From the NCBI RefSeq assembly GCF_002086485.1, contig NZ_MVHF01000021.1, positions 1-64,000 of the forward strand: 64,000 nucleotides of DNA, in the 5' to 3' direction. A program made the position numbers and the translations under genes. Source of the stretch: Mycobacterium aquaticum (GTDB lineage: Bacteria > Actinomycetota > Actinomycetes > Mycobacteriales > Mycobacteriaceae). Positions 53,520 to 61,440 of the stretch are shown here, piece after piece. The notes under the pieces are model-generated. The model saw only the letters and a list, made by a program, of their open reading frames with translations. It was not told the origin of the DNA and searched no databases. Numbering within the stretch: position 1 is the stretch's first letter; the number at the start of each line of letters is the position of its first letter.

Positions 53520-54104
53520 ATGCCTCGTGAGGCCAGAGACTCCGATGCCGGTACTCGTCAGCGTTTGATCGAGGCGACCGCCCAGATCATGCGCGACGAC
53601 GGGTATGCCGCGGCGACATCCCGGCACGTGGCCGCCAAGGTCGGCGTGAAGTCCGCGCTGGTGTACTACTACTTCGCCACCATGGACGACCTGTATCTCG
53701 CGGTGCTGCGCAGCGGGGCCGACGCCGCACTGGCCCGCATGCGCGAGGCGCTCACCGACACCGACCCGCTGCGGGCACTGTGGTTGATCAACACCGACTC
53801 CCGGCTGACCGGGCTCAATCTGGAGTTCATGGCGCTTGCCAACCACCGCAAGGTGATCGGCGCCGAGCTCAAGACCTTCTCCGAACGGGTCCGCGACATC
53901 GAAACCGCCGCCATGGCCATGGTTTTGCGCGCGCACGGCATCGACATGCAGGAGTATCCGCCCGTGGTGATGTCGATGCTGCTGACCCAGACCGCGCGCG
54001 GCATCTGCTACGAGGACGCGGTCGGGGTGACGCAGGGGCACGACGAGTTCCGGGCTTTCGTCGAACGGATGCTGCACCGGTTCGGCTCGGCCGCAACTAC
54101 TTGA
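53520..54104 (+). CDS. TetR-family regulator
   Basis: A 194-residue regulator. The helix-turn-helix is YAAATSRHVAAKVGVKSALVYYYFATMDDLY. The C-terminal domain is helical with no clear ligand motif. It is divergent from the ferredoxin-P450 genes and overlaps the SDR gene tail to tail by 8 bases. Copies of a shared palindrome at 53489, 54956 and 55009 make it the likely regulator of P450, ferredoxin and SDR. Confidence 0.85.
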   Translation: MPREARDSDAGTRQRLIEATAQIMRDDGYAAATSRHVAAKVGVKSALVYYYFATMDDLYLAVLRSGADAALARMREALTDTDPLRALWLINTDSRLTGLNLEFMALANHRKVIGAELKTFSERVRDIETAAMAMVLRAHGIDMQEYPPVVMSMLLTQTARGICYEDAVGVTQGHDEFRAFVERMLHRFGSAATT

Positions 54105-54936
54105 GCATGCTGCCGGCATCGACGGTCACCGGTAGGCCTGTGACGTAACGCGACTCGTCGGAGGCCAGGAAGAGCACGGCATTGCTGATGTCGACGGGTT
54201 CCACCCAGCCGACCGGCAGCACGTGCATCAGCTTGGCGACCACGGCCATGTCGTCGGGGCCCGGGTTCTCCAGGTCCGGGCGGAACAGCTTCATGGTCCC
54301 GTCGTTCATGAACATCGGGGTGTTGACGTTGGTGGGATGCACCGAGTTGACCCGAATAGAGTGCTCCCCCAGTTCGATTGCGAAGGTTCGCATCAAGCCG
54401 ACCACGCCGTGCTTTGCCGCGATGTAGTGGCCGGTGTGCGGATAGGCCTTGAGCCCGCCGACCGAGCTGGTCAGAATGATCGACCCACCGCGCCCTCCCG
54501 AAATCAGATGCGGTACGGCGGCTTTCACTGTCTTCCAGACTCCGGACAGGTTGACCCCGATCATGTCGTCCCAGTCCTGCTCGCTGGTCTTGTCCAGCGT
54601 CTCACCGCCGTTGCCGATACCCGCGTTGGCCACGATGATGTCGAGGCCGCCAAGCTGCTCGACCCCGTGATCCACCGCAGCCTTGAGGGCGTCGAAGTCT
54701 CGTACGTCGACCTCGGCGGTGACGATCCGACGGTCGAGGCCCTTCACCAGGTCCGCCGTTTGCGCCAGGTCGTCGGGCGTCGACGCCGGGATCACGCTGT
54801 TGCTGCTGACCGGCCGACACACGTCGACAGCGATGATGTCAGCGCCCTCCTGCGCCAGGCGCACCGCGTGGCTGCGGCCCTGGCCCCGTGCCGCGCCCGT
54901 GATGAAGGCGACCTTGCCCTCGACCCGTCCCGCCAT
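54097..54936 (-). CDS. mycofactocin-coupled-type SDR
   Basis: A 279-residue SDR with ITGAARGQGRSHAVRLAQEGAD (mycofactocin-coupled hallmark), NAGIGNGG and catalytic YIAAKHGVVGL. The 279-residue length suits the group. Two copies of the candidate TetR operator lie just upstream of its start. It would oxidise an alcohol, perhaps one made by the neighbouring P450; this is inference from shared control. Confidence 0.86.
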   Translation of the reverse strand: MAGRVEGKVAFITGAARGQGRSHAVRLAQEGADIIAVDVCRPVSSNSVIPASTPDDLAQTADLVKGLDRRIVTAEVDVRDFDALKAAVDHGVEQLGGLDIIVANAGIGNGGETLDKTSEQDWDDMIGVNLSGVWKTVKAAVPHLISGGRGGSIILTSSVGGLKAYPHTGHYIAAKHGVVGLMRTFAIELGEHSIRVNSVHPTNVNTPMFMNDGTMKLFRPDLENPGPDDMAVVAKLMHVLPVGWVEPVDISNAVLFLASDESRYVTGLPVTVDAGSMLK

Positions 54937-54955
54937 CGTCAGCCTTTCGTCGATT

Positions 54956-54969
54956 TGATCACTCGATCA
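54956..54969. promoter_or_regulatory. candidate TetR operator, copy 2 (upstream of SDR)
   Basis: TGATCACTCGATCA, an imperfect match to TGATCGnnCGATCA, 20 bases before the SDR start. Confidence 0.55.
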
Positions 54970-55008
54970 GACCTTTACATCTGTGAGATGCACTGTCAAG
55001 AGCTGTTT

Positions 55009-55022
55009 TGATCGACCGATCA
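55009..55022. promoter_or_regulatory. candidate TetR operator, copy 3 (upstream of SDR)
   Basis: TGATCGACCGATCA, a full match to the palindrome TGATCGnnCGATCA. It is centred 53 bases from copy 2, about five helical turns. Confidence 0.65.
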
Positions 55023-55097
55023 GGGACTAGCAGGCCTCGCGGACGCCCGCCATACCACGGCACGGCGTGAAACGGGGGGCTACCTAGAACACCTAAG

Positions 55098-55116
55098 TTA
55101 GGTTAGACATACCTAT
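55098..55116 (+). promoter_or_regulatory. IdeR-like iron box
   Basis: TTAGGTTAGACATACCTAT matches the IdeR consensus TWAGGTWAGSCTWACCTWA at 16 of 19 positions; the flanking CTAAG and GGTTAG add symmetry. It lies about 75 bases before the GTG of the secreted protein at 55192. IdeR with Fe2+ usually represses iron-acquisition genes at such sites, though it can activate. Confidence 0.65.
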
Positions 55117-55191
55117 TGTCTCTCAGGTAAATCTCAGCTAGCGTCCGTCATCGCCGCCGATGAGCGGCATGACAACCAACAAGGAGCTCCT

Positions 55192-56619
55192 GTGCAACTC
55201 GCAGTTCATCCGGCACCATCGGCTGGCCGCATGAAGAACAAATTCCTGATGGGCAGCGTCGCGGTACTGGGTGCCGGTGCCATCGCGGTGAATCCGGTGG
55301 CGACGAGCCCGACATTGCTCGAGGCTCAGCACCGGGCGGTGCAGCTCGTGGCCGACGTCACGGGGTCACCGGCCGAGGTGTACCAGGGCATCCTCACCGA
55401 CACGGTCTCGAATCTCACTGCGCTGGGCGAGAACTGGATGGCAAACCCGTTCCCGCTGCTGAGCCAGATCGCCGCAAACCAGACCGGCTACGCCCAGCAG
55501 ATCGGCGCCGCCATCCAGTCCATCCCCACCGTGCTGCAGAACTGGTACGAGAACGGCAAGGGCGAGTCGAAGCCCGGCGCCGAATACCTGGCCAACGCTG
55601 CGGCCGCGATCGAAGCCGGTGATTTCAACACCGCCTACGACAACATCAACCGGTTCATGCTGTTCGGCCTGCAGAACCTGGCGGCACCGCTCACGGGCCT
55701 CTTCCTGTCCTCGACCGACAGGACGACCGGCGAATACAAGCCCGGGATCCCCGAGCAGATGGCCCAGAACTTCGCCGACGCGGTGGCTGTGGTGTTCAGC
55801 TCGAGCACCATGCTGACGGGTGTTTTCCAGTCCGTCTTCGCTCCGCTCAGCGGCGCAGCGTGGGAAGCGTCGCGGGCCGGCGAAGCGATCTCGACCGCGC
55901 TGGCCTCGGGTGACGCGCAAGGCGCCGTCACCGCCCTGGTGAACACGCCTGGCGTCATCCTGAACGCGATCGTCAACGGATTCGACTACCAGGACGGCGA
56001 CACCACCGCGCCCTGGGCGGGCCTGCTTACCGGCTGCATCGGCAAGACCGGCCGGTGCGGTTCGGGTGCTCTCGAACAGCTGCTGATCACCATCCCGACC
56101 AAGATCGCCACGGCCATCGCCAATCCCAGCACGACGGGCAGCCTGACGACCGCAAACCTGCTCTCGACGACCAGCCTGGCTACCGCCGCCGACACGATCG
56201 ACACGGCTGCCACCACCGAGGCCACCGAGGTCGAGACGCCCGCCCTGGCGGCCGCGCCGAGCACCGCCGCTACGGCCGGCACCGCCAAGGCCGCGGTGGC
56301 AGCCACCACCACGACCGACGCGAGCACCGACGCCGAAAGCGATGCCACCACCACGAAGCCGGCCACGGGCACCAAGTCCAAGCTGACCGGCAAGACCGCC
56401 AGTGACCGGCTGAACGCGACCGTCAAGAACCTGACCGACAAGGTCAAGGGCGCGACGAGCAAGGCCACCAAGTCCGACACCGGCGCCGCCGCATCGTCGA
56501 GCACCTCGTCCACTGCGTCATCGACCGCTGCGGACAAGACGACCAAGAGCGACAGCTCGACAGGCAAACACGCCAAGAAGGAGTCGAAGAAGGACTCGGG
56601 CGGCAAGTCCGATTCCTGA
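55192..56619 (+). CDS. secreted Ala/Thr/Ser-rich protein, possibly iron-regulated
   Basis: A 475-residue protein. After a short N-terminal stretch, KNKFLMGSVAVLGAGAIAVN is a signal peptide-like segment. Residues 40-310 are hydrophobic and alternating, with a repeated style of motif (NTPGVILNAIVNGFDYQDGD) reminiscent of mycobacterial secreted PE/PPE-like proteins. Cys282 and Cys289 flank a short loop. From about 315 the sequence becomes rich in Ala, Thr and Ser, then Lys, and ends KKDSGGKSDS. The GTG start has AAGGAG upstream. No known enzyme motif. An IdeR-like box lies upstream, so iron control is suspected. Confidence 0.75.
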   Translation: MQLAVHPAPSAGRMKNKFLMGSVAVLGAGAIAVNPVATSPTLLEAQHRAVQLVADVTGSPAEVYQGILTDTVSNLTALGENWMANPFPLLSQIAANQTGYAQQIGAAIQSIPTVLQNWYENGKGESKPGAEYLANAAAAIEAGDFNTAYDNINRFMLFGLQNLAAPLTGLFLSSTDRTTGEYKPGIPEQMAQNFADAVAVVFSSSTMLTGVFQSVFAPLSGAAWEASRAGEAISTALASGDAQGAVTALVNTPGVILNAIVNGFDYQDGDTTAPWAGLLTGCIGKTGRCGSGALEQLLITIPTKIATAIANPSTTGSLTTANLLSTTSLATAADTIDTAATTEATEVETPALAAAPSTAATAGTAKAAVAATTTTDASTDAESDATTTKPATGTKSKLTGKTASDRLNATVKNLTDKVKGATSKATKSDTGAAASSSTSSTASSTAADKTTKSDSSTGKHAKKESKKDSGGKSDS

Positions 56620-56632
56620 GTCGCACAACACC

Positions 56633-56662
56633 AATCGGGCCCCGACATGTCGGGGCCCGATT
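56633..56662. terminator. perfect palindrome between secreted-protein gene and hsaB
   Basis: A perfect 30-base inverted repeat with no loop, centred on CGACATGTCG (left half AATCGGGCCCCGACA). It sits between the convergent secreted-protein gene and hsaB and can serve both directions; TTACGTT follows on the plus strand. Confidence 0.75.
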
Positions 56663-56669
56663 ACGTTGG

Positions 56670-57236
56670 CTAAAGCCAGGTGTCGTTGGTCGTGGCGGTG
56701 AGGAACGCCTCCAGATCGTTACGCCACGTGGCCGGAGTGTTCTTGTCCGGCTCTATCCCGGTGTATTCACCGCGGTAGAACAGCAGCGGCCGAGGCTTGC
56801 GTTTGGGCACCTCCGACATGCCGTGCACCGCACCGAACACCACGAAATGGTCGCCGCCGTCATGCACCGACGCCACCGAGCAGTCGATGTGGGCCAGCGA
56901 GCCCTCGATGATGGGAGAGCCGAGTTCCGAAGGCCGCCACTCGATTCCGGCGAACTTGTCGGGCTCCTTGGAACCGAAGCGCGCCGAGACGTGCTGCTGA
57001 TCCTCGTGCAGCATGTTGACACAGAACCGGCCGCTGGCCTCGATGGACTGCCACGACCGGGACACCTTGGTCGGGCAGAACAGCACCAGCGGCGGGTCCA
57101 ACGACAACGCCGCGAACGACTGGCAGGCGAACCCGATCGGGACGTCCTCGTGCACGGTGGTGATGATGGTGATGCCTGTGCAGAACTGCCCGAGCACATT
57201 GCGGAATGTGCGGGGATCGATCGCAGGAGCGCTCAT
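56670..57236 (-). CDS. hsaB: 3-HSA hydroxylase, flavin reductase subunit HsaB
   Basis: A 188-residue flavin reductase of the HpaC/DszD-like family (FMN-binding split barrel). The N-terminal MSAPAIDPRTFRNVLGQFCTGITII and FACQSFAALSLDPPLVLFCP fit the M. tuberculosis protein Rv3567c in length and sequence. It supplies reduced FMN to HsaA, which hydroxylates 3-HSA to the catechol 3,4-DHSA. The ATG at 57236 is 2 bases after the hsaC stop; a 12-residue upstream extension is not supported. Confidence 0.92.
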   Translation of the reverse strand: MSAPAIDPRTFRNVLGQFCTGITIITTVHEDVPIGFACQSFAALSLDPPLVLFCPTKVSRSWQSIEASGRFCVNMLHEDQQHVSARFGSKEPDKFAGIEWRPSELGSPIIEGSLAHIDCSVASVHDGGDHFVVFGAVHGMSEVPKRKPRPLLFYRGEYTGIEPDKNTPATWRNDLEAFLTATTNDTWL

Positions 57237-57238
57237 CG

Positions 57239-58138
57239 CTACTTGAAGCCGACGGAAAAGTCGTGCCCCCACAGGCTGACCGCCGTCGATTCCCGGGCCA
57301 CCCAGTCGTTGTCGTCGACTTCGAGCCCCTCACAACCGAACTCGATGTCGAAACCGCCTGGTGTCTTCATGTAGAAGGACAGCATCTTGTCGTTCACGTG
57401 GCGGCCCAGGGTCGCCGACATCTTCACCTTGCGGCGCAGTGCACGGTCCAGGCACAGGCCCACGTCGTCGGCCTCGCCCACCTCGACCATCAGATGCACG
57501 ATGCCGCTGGGGGTCTGGCCAGGCATGAAGGCCAGGCTGTGGTGGCGCGGGTTGACCCCGAGGAAGCGCAGCCAGGCCGGCTCCCCGTCGGCGGGGCGCC
57601 CCACCAACTGCGGCGGCAGCCGCATCGAGTCCCGCAGGTGGAAGCCCAGCACGTCGCGGTAGAACCGCAGGGTTTCGGCGTCGTCCTTGGTGGTCAGCAC
57701 CACGTGGCCGAGCCCCTGCTCCTCGGTGACGAACTTGTGCCCGTACGGGCTGACCACGCGGCGGTGCTCGAGCGCGACACCGTGGAACACCTCAAGGCTG
57801 TTACCGGAGGGGTCGTCGAACACGATCATCTCGTCGACGCGGCGATCGGCCAGTTCGGTGGCGGTGGCCTCCTTGTAGGGGACGCCATTGGCCTCCAGCC
57901 GATTGCGGATGTCCTGCAGCTCAGCGGCATTCGCGGTTTCCCAGCCGGACTCAAGCAGCCGGTCATGGTTCCCGGGGACGATGATCAGCCGGGCGGGAAA
58001 TTCGTCCATCCGTAAGTAGAGCGCGCCCTCGGTCTGACCCTTGCCCTCGACCATGCCGAGCACCTTGAGGCCGTACTCCCGCCAGGCCGCGATGTCGGTG
58101 GCCTCGATGCGCAGGTACCCCAGCGATTTGATGCTCAT
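57239..58138 (-). CDS. hsaC: extradiol dioxygenase HsaC
   Basis: A 299-residue type I extradiol dioxygenase. The three iron ligands fit LGHVVLTT (His), HHSLAFM (His) and FDIEFGCEG (Glu). It cleaves the 3,4-DHSA catechol ring meta to its hydroxyls, the key ring-opening step of steroid A/B ring degradation. It is close to Rv3568c. It lies between hsaD and hsaB with gaps of 3 and 2 bases, part of the KstR-controlled operon. Confidence 0.94.
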   Translation of the reverse strand: MSIKSLGYLRIEATDIAAWREYGLKVLGMVEGKGQTEGALYLRMDEFPARLIIVPGNHDRLLESGWETANAAELQDIRNRLEANGVPYKEATATELADRRVDEMIVFDDPSGNSLEVFHGVALEHRRVVSPYGHKFVTEEQGLGHVVLTTKDDAETLRFYRDVLGFHLRDSMRLPPQLVGRPADGEPAWLRFLGVNPRHHSLAFMPGQTPSGIVHLMVEVGEADDVGLCLDRALRRKVKMSATLGRHVNDKMLSFYMKTPGGFDIEFGCEGLEVDDNDWVARESTAVSLWGHDFSVGFK

Positions 58139-58141
58139 GGG

Positions 58142-59017
58142 CTAGCCTCCCAGGAAATCGATGGTGAGCTTGTTGAACTCGTCGAACTTCTCCACCTGTG
58201 CCCAGTGTCCACACTGCCCGAAAACGTGCAATTGCACTCGCGGAATCTGCTTGACCGCGACGAGTGCACCGTCGAGCGGGTTGACCCGGTCTTCGCGACC
58301 CCAGATGAGCAGCACCGGCTGGCGCAGCTTGTAGACCTCGCGCCACATCATGCCGAGCTCGAAATCCGGCCCGGCGAACGACTTCCCCATCGCGCGAGCC
58401 GCGGCCAGCGACTCGGGTTGGCTCGCGATCGCGAACCGCTCGTCGATCAGTTCAGGCGTGACGAGCTTCTGGTCGAAGACCATGATGCGCAGGAAGCGCT
58501 CCATGTTCTCGCGCGTCGGGTCGGCCGTGAACTTGCCGAGCAGCTTGACGCCCTCGGTGGGATCGGGCGCGAACAGGTTGACCGAAAGGCCACCGGGGCC
58601 CATCAGCACGAGCTTGCCCGCTCGGTCCGGGTAGTCGAGTGCGAACCGCACCGCGGTGCCGCCGCCGAGAGAGTTGCCCAGCAGCGGAATCCGGCCCTGC
58701 AGACCGAGGTGGTCGAACAGCCCGAGCAGCGCCTTGGCGCTGTAGCGGTTGTACTGCTCGTGCTCGGTGAGCTTGTCCGAGTGTCCGTAGCCGGGCTGAT
58801 CGACCGCGAGCACGTGGAAGTGCTCGGCGAGCACCGCGATGTTGCGGCCGAAGTTCGACCAACTCGACGCGCCGGGCCCACCACCGTGCAACAGCACGAT
58901 GGTCTGAGCCGACGGATCACCGGCCTCGTGGTAGTGCAGCCGCAGGTCCAGATCACCGGCCTTGACCTGGGCGTAGCGCGACGTCGATTCGAAGGTGAGC
59001 TCTTGTGTGGCAGTCAT
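58142..59017 (-). CDS. hsaD: meta-cleavage hydrolase HsaD (DSHA hydrolase)
   Basis: A 291-residue C-C bond hydrolase of the MhpC/BphD group. HGGGPGASSWSNF forms the oxyanion part, Ser116 is the nucleophile in GNSLGGGTA, and Asp and His lie in GREDRVNPLD and GQCGHWAQ. It hydrolyses the meta-cleavage product 4,9-DSHA to 2-hydroxyhexa-2,4-dienoate and HIP. It matches Rv3569c in position and motif. One base separates it from hsaA. Confidence 0.94.
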   Translation of the reverse strand: MTATQELTFESTSRYAQVKAGDLDLRLHYHEAGDPSAQTIVLLHGGGPGASSWSNFGRNIAVLAEHFHVLAVDQPGYGHSDKLTEHEQYNRYSAKALLGLFDHLGLQGRIPLLGNSLGGGTAVRFALDYPDRAGKLVLMGPGGLSVNLFAPDPTEGVKLLGKFTADPTRENMERFLRIMVFDQKLVTPELIDERFAIASQPESLAAARAMGKSFAGPDFELGMMWREVYKLRQPVLLIWGREDRVNPLDGALVAVKQIPRVQLHVFGQCGHWAQVEKFDEFNKLTIDFLGG

Positions 59018-59018
59018 G

Positions 59019-60209
59019 TCAGACCATCGTGTCCGCGGGCGGAAGGCCGAACTCGTTGTTGCCGAAGATCATGTACGCGCGCTCCGGATCGTTGGCGGCG
59101 TGCACCCGGCCCGCGTGCGCATCACGCCAGAAGCGTTGCAGCGGAGCGGTGTTGGCCAGGGCGGTGGCGCCCGCCGATTCGAAGAGCCGGTCGATCGATG
59201 CGATGGCCCGGCCAGTGGCCCGCACCTGATCGCGGCGGGCGCGGGTCCGCAGCTCGAACGGGATCTCCTTGCCTGCCTGCAGCAGGGCGTACTCGTCGCC
59301 CACGTTGCCGATCAACTGGCGCCACGCGGCGTCGATGTCGCTGGCGGCCTCGGCGATACGAACCTTCGCGAACGGGTCGTCCTTGCCCTTCTCGCCGGCG
59401 AACGCCGCGCGTACGCGCTTGCCCTGGTGCTCGACGTGGGCGGCGTACGCGCCGTAGGCCATCCCGACGATCGGAGCCGAGATGGTGGTGGGATGCACTG
59501 TGCCCCAAGGCATCTTGTACACCGCTGCGGTGTTGGTCCGATACCCGCCCGCGGTGCCGTCGTTCATCGCCTTGTAGGACAGGAACCGGTGCTTGGGCAC
59601 GAACACGTCCTTGACGACGATCGTGTTGCTGCCGGTGCCGCGCAGACCGACCACGTGCCAGACGTCGTCGATCCGGTAGTCACTGATCGGGATGAGGAAG
59701 CTGCCGAAGTCGACGGGACGGCCGTCCTTGATCACCGGGCCACCCAGGAAGGCCCAGGTGGCGTGGTCACAGCCCGACGACCAGTTCCACGAACCGTTGA
59801 CCAAATAGCCGTCGCCGGCCTCGGTCACCACGCCCGCACCCATCGGCGCGTACGAGGAGGACACCCGGACCGACGTGTCCTCGCCCCACACTTCTTCCTG
59901 GGCCCGCTGGTCGAACAGGGCCAGGTGCCAGTTGTGCACGCCGATGATCGAGCTGACCCAGCCGGTGGATCCGCAGGCGCTGGCCAGGCGGCGTACCGCC
60001 TCGTAGAACACCGTCGGATCGCACTGCAGGCCACCCCATTGCTCAGGCTGGAGCAGCTTGAAGAACCCGATCTCTTCGAGCGCGTCGATCGACTCCTGCG
60101 GGATCTTCCGCAGGTCCTCTGTGGCCTGCGCCCGCTCCCGCAGCGCGGGCAGCAGGTCATCGATGCCGGCGAGGACCGCCTGCACGTCGCGCTGTTCAAT
60201 GGACGTCAC
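59019..60209 (-). CDS. hsaA: 3-HSA hydroxylase, oxygenase subunit HsaA
   Basis: A 396-residue flavin-dependent monooxygenase of the acyl-CoA dehydrogenase-like fold. The GTG at 60209 (VTSIEQRDVQAVLAGID) is preceded by AGGAGG; the longer open frame would extend past it without support. The protein shares long blocks with M. tuberculosis HsaA (Rv3570c), such as LLQPEQWGGLQCDP and SSGCDHATW. It hydroxylates 3-HSA using reduced FMN from HsaB. It is the first gene of hsaADCB, behind a KstR site. Confidence 0.93.
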   Translation of the reverse strand: MTSIEQRDVQAVLAGIDDLLPALRERAQATEDLRKIPQESIDALEEIGFFKLLQPEQWGGLQCDPTVFYEAVRRLASACGSTGWVSSIIGVHNWHLALFDQRAQEEVWGEDTSVRVSSSYAPMGAGVVTEAGDGYLVNGSWNWSSGCDHATWAFLGGPVIKDGRPVDFGSFLIPISDYRIDDVWHVVGLRGTGSNTIVVKDVFVPKHRFLSYKAMNDGTAGGYRTNTAAVYKMPWGTVHPTTISAPIVGMAYGAYAAHVEHQGKRVRAAFAGEKGKDDPFAKVRIAEAASDIDAAWRQLIGNVGDEYALLQAGKEIPFELRTRARRDQVRATGRAIASIDRLFESAGATALANTAPLQRFWRDAHAGRVHAANDPERAYMIFGNNEFGLPPADTMV

Positions 60210-60250
60210 TGAATTGCCTCCTGGATCGAGATCCACAACTAGACAGAGAT

Positions 60251-60264
60251 TAGAACACGTTTTA
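60251..60264. promoter_or_regulatory. KstR operator upstream of hsaA
   Basis: TAGAACACGTTTTA matches TnnAACnnGTTnnA at every defined base. It lies 42 bases before the hsaA GTG. KstR is a TetR repressor released by 3-oxo-cholestenoyl-CoA-type ligands. Confidence 0.88.
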
Positions 60265-60318
60265 ATTTGTGTCGAGCAGCGCCGAGCTGCAGACGCTGGA
60301 CCAGGGCACCGATATTTT

Positions 60319-60332
60319 TGTAACCTGTTCTA
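60319..60332. promoter_or_regulatory. KstR operator upstream of kshB
   Basis: TGTAACCTGTTCTA is a full match to TnnAACnnGTTnnA. It ends four bases before the upstream ATG at 60336 and 28 before the GTG at 60360, which favours the GTG as the real start. It is about 68 bases from the hsaA site. Confidence 0.88.
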
Positions 60333-60359
60333 GTTATGAACGAAGGAAGAGAGACACCG

Positions 60360-61418
60360 GTGACGGATGAGCCACTGGGCAGCCATGTGCTCGAATTGCA
60401 GGTGGCCGCCGTCATCGAGGAGACCGCCGACGCGCGCTCCCTGGTGTTCGCGGTGCCTCCCGGGTCCGACGTGGCCGCCGACCGGCTGCAGTACTCTCCC
60501 GGCCAGTTCCTGACACTGCGTGTCCCCAGCGATCGCACCGGTTCGGTGGCCCGGTGCTACTCGCTGTCCAGCTCGCCGACCACCGACGATCAGCTGACGG
60601 TCACCGTCAAGCGCACCGTCGACGGGTACGCCTCGAACTGGCTCTGTGACAACGCCCATGCCGGCATGCGGATGCACGTGCTGGCGCCGTCGGGCACCTT
60701 CGTCCCGAAAGATCTGGGCGCCGATCTGCTGTTGCTCGCGGCAGGCAGCGGCATCACCCCGATGATGGCGATCTGCAAGTCGGCGCTGGCCGAGGGCACC
60801 GGCAAGGTGGTGCTGATCTATGCCAACCGGGACGAGAACTCGGTCATCTTCGCCGCCACCTTGCGGGAGCTGGCCGCCAAGTACCCGGACCGGCTGACGG
60901 TCGTGCACTGGCTGGAATCCGTGCAGGGCCTGCCGAGCGCGGCCGCGATTGCCGGGCTGGCAGCCCCATTCACCGCAAGCGACGCCTTCATCTGCGGGCC
61001 GGGACCGTTCATGTCCGCCGCCGAGGAGGCCCTGCGCCAGGCCGGAACCCCCGACGAGCGCATCCACATCGAGGTGTTCAAATCGCTGGACTCCGATCCG
61101 TTCGCGCGCGTGGTGATCGCCGAGGACGACAGCGACCAGGGTCCGGCCACCGCGATCGTGACCCTTGACGGCACGACACACGAAATCCGTTGGCCGCGTT
61201 CGGCAAAACTGCTCGACGTGCTGCTGGACAAGGGCCTCGACGCGCCGTTCTCCTGTCGTGAGGGGCACTGCGGTGCGTGCGCGGTGCTCAAGAAGTCCGG
61301 CGATGTCGAGATGGCGGTCAACGATGTGCTGGAGCCATCCGACCTCGAAGAGGGCCTGATCCTCGGATGCCAGGCCACGCCGGCGTCCGATTCGGTCGAA
61401 GTCACATACGACGAGTAG
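60360..61418 (+). CDS. kshB: 3-ketosteroid 9-alpha-hydroxylase reductase KshB
   Basis: A 352-residue ferredoxin reductase with three domains: FAD (RCYSLSSSP), NAD (LLAAGSGITPMM) and a C-terminal plant-type [2Fe-2S] domain (CREGHCGAC, then a Cys in ILGCQ). I prefer the GTG at 60360, which gives VTDEPLGSHVLELQ and lines up with M. tuberculosis KshB; the ATG at 60336 is only 4 bases from the KstR site. It passes electrons from NADH to KshA, which opens the steroid B ring. KshA is not in the window. Confidence 0.9.
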   Translation: MTDEPLGSHVLELQVAAVIEETADARSLVFAVPPGSDVAADRLQYSPGQFLTLRVPSDRTGSVARCYSLSSSPTTDDQLTVTVKRTVDGYASNWLCDNAHAGMRMHVLAPSGTFVPKDLGADLLLLAAGSGITPMMAICKSALAEGTGKVVLIYANRDENSVIFAATLRELAAKYPDRLTVVHWLESVQGLPSAAAIAGLAAPFTASDAFICGPGPFMSAAEEALRQAGTPDERIHIEVFKSLDSDPFARVVIAEDDSDQGPATAIVTLDGTTHEIRWPRSAKLLDVLLDKGLDAPFSCREGHCGACAVLKKSGDVEMAVNDVLEPSDLEEGLILGCQATPASDSVEVTYDE

Positions 61419-61440
61419 CGAACGGATACCTTTCTTGACG

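Noticed and set aside
53471..53521. Longer N-terminus of the ferredoxin (starting MSHPSSLIGRL)
   Set aside because: It would cover the TetR operator and promoter; the ATG at 53470 gives a normal-length ferredoxin.
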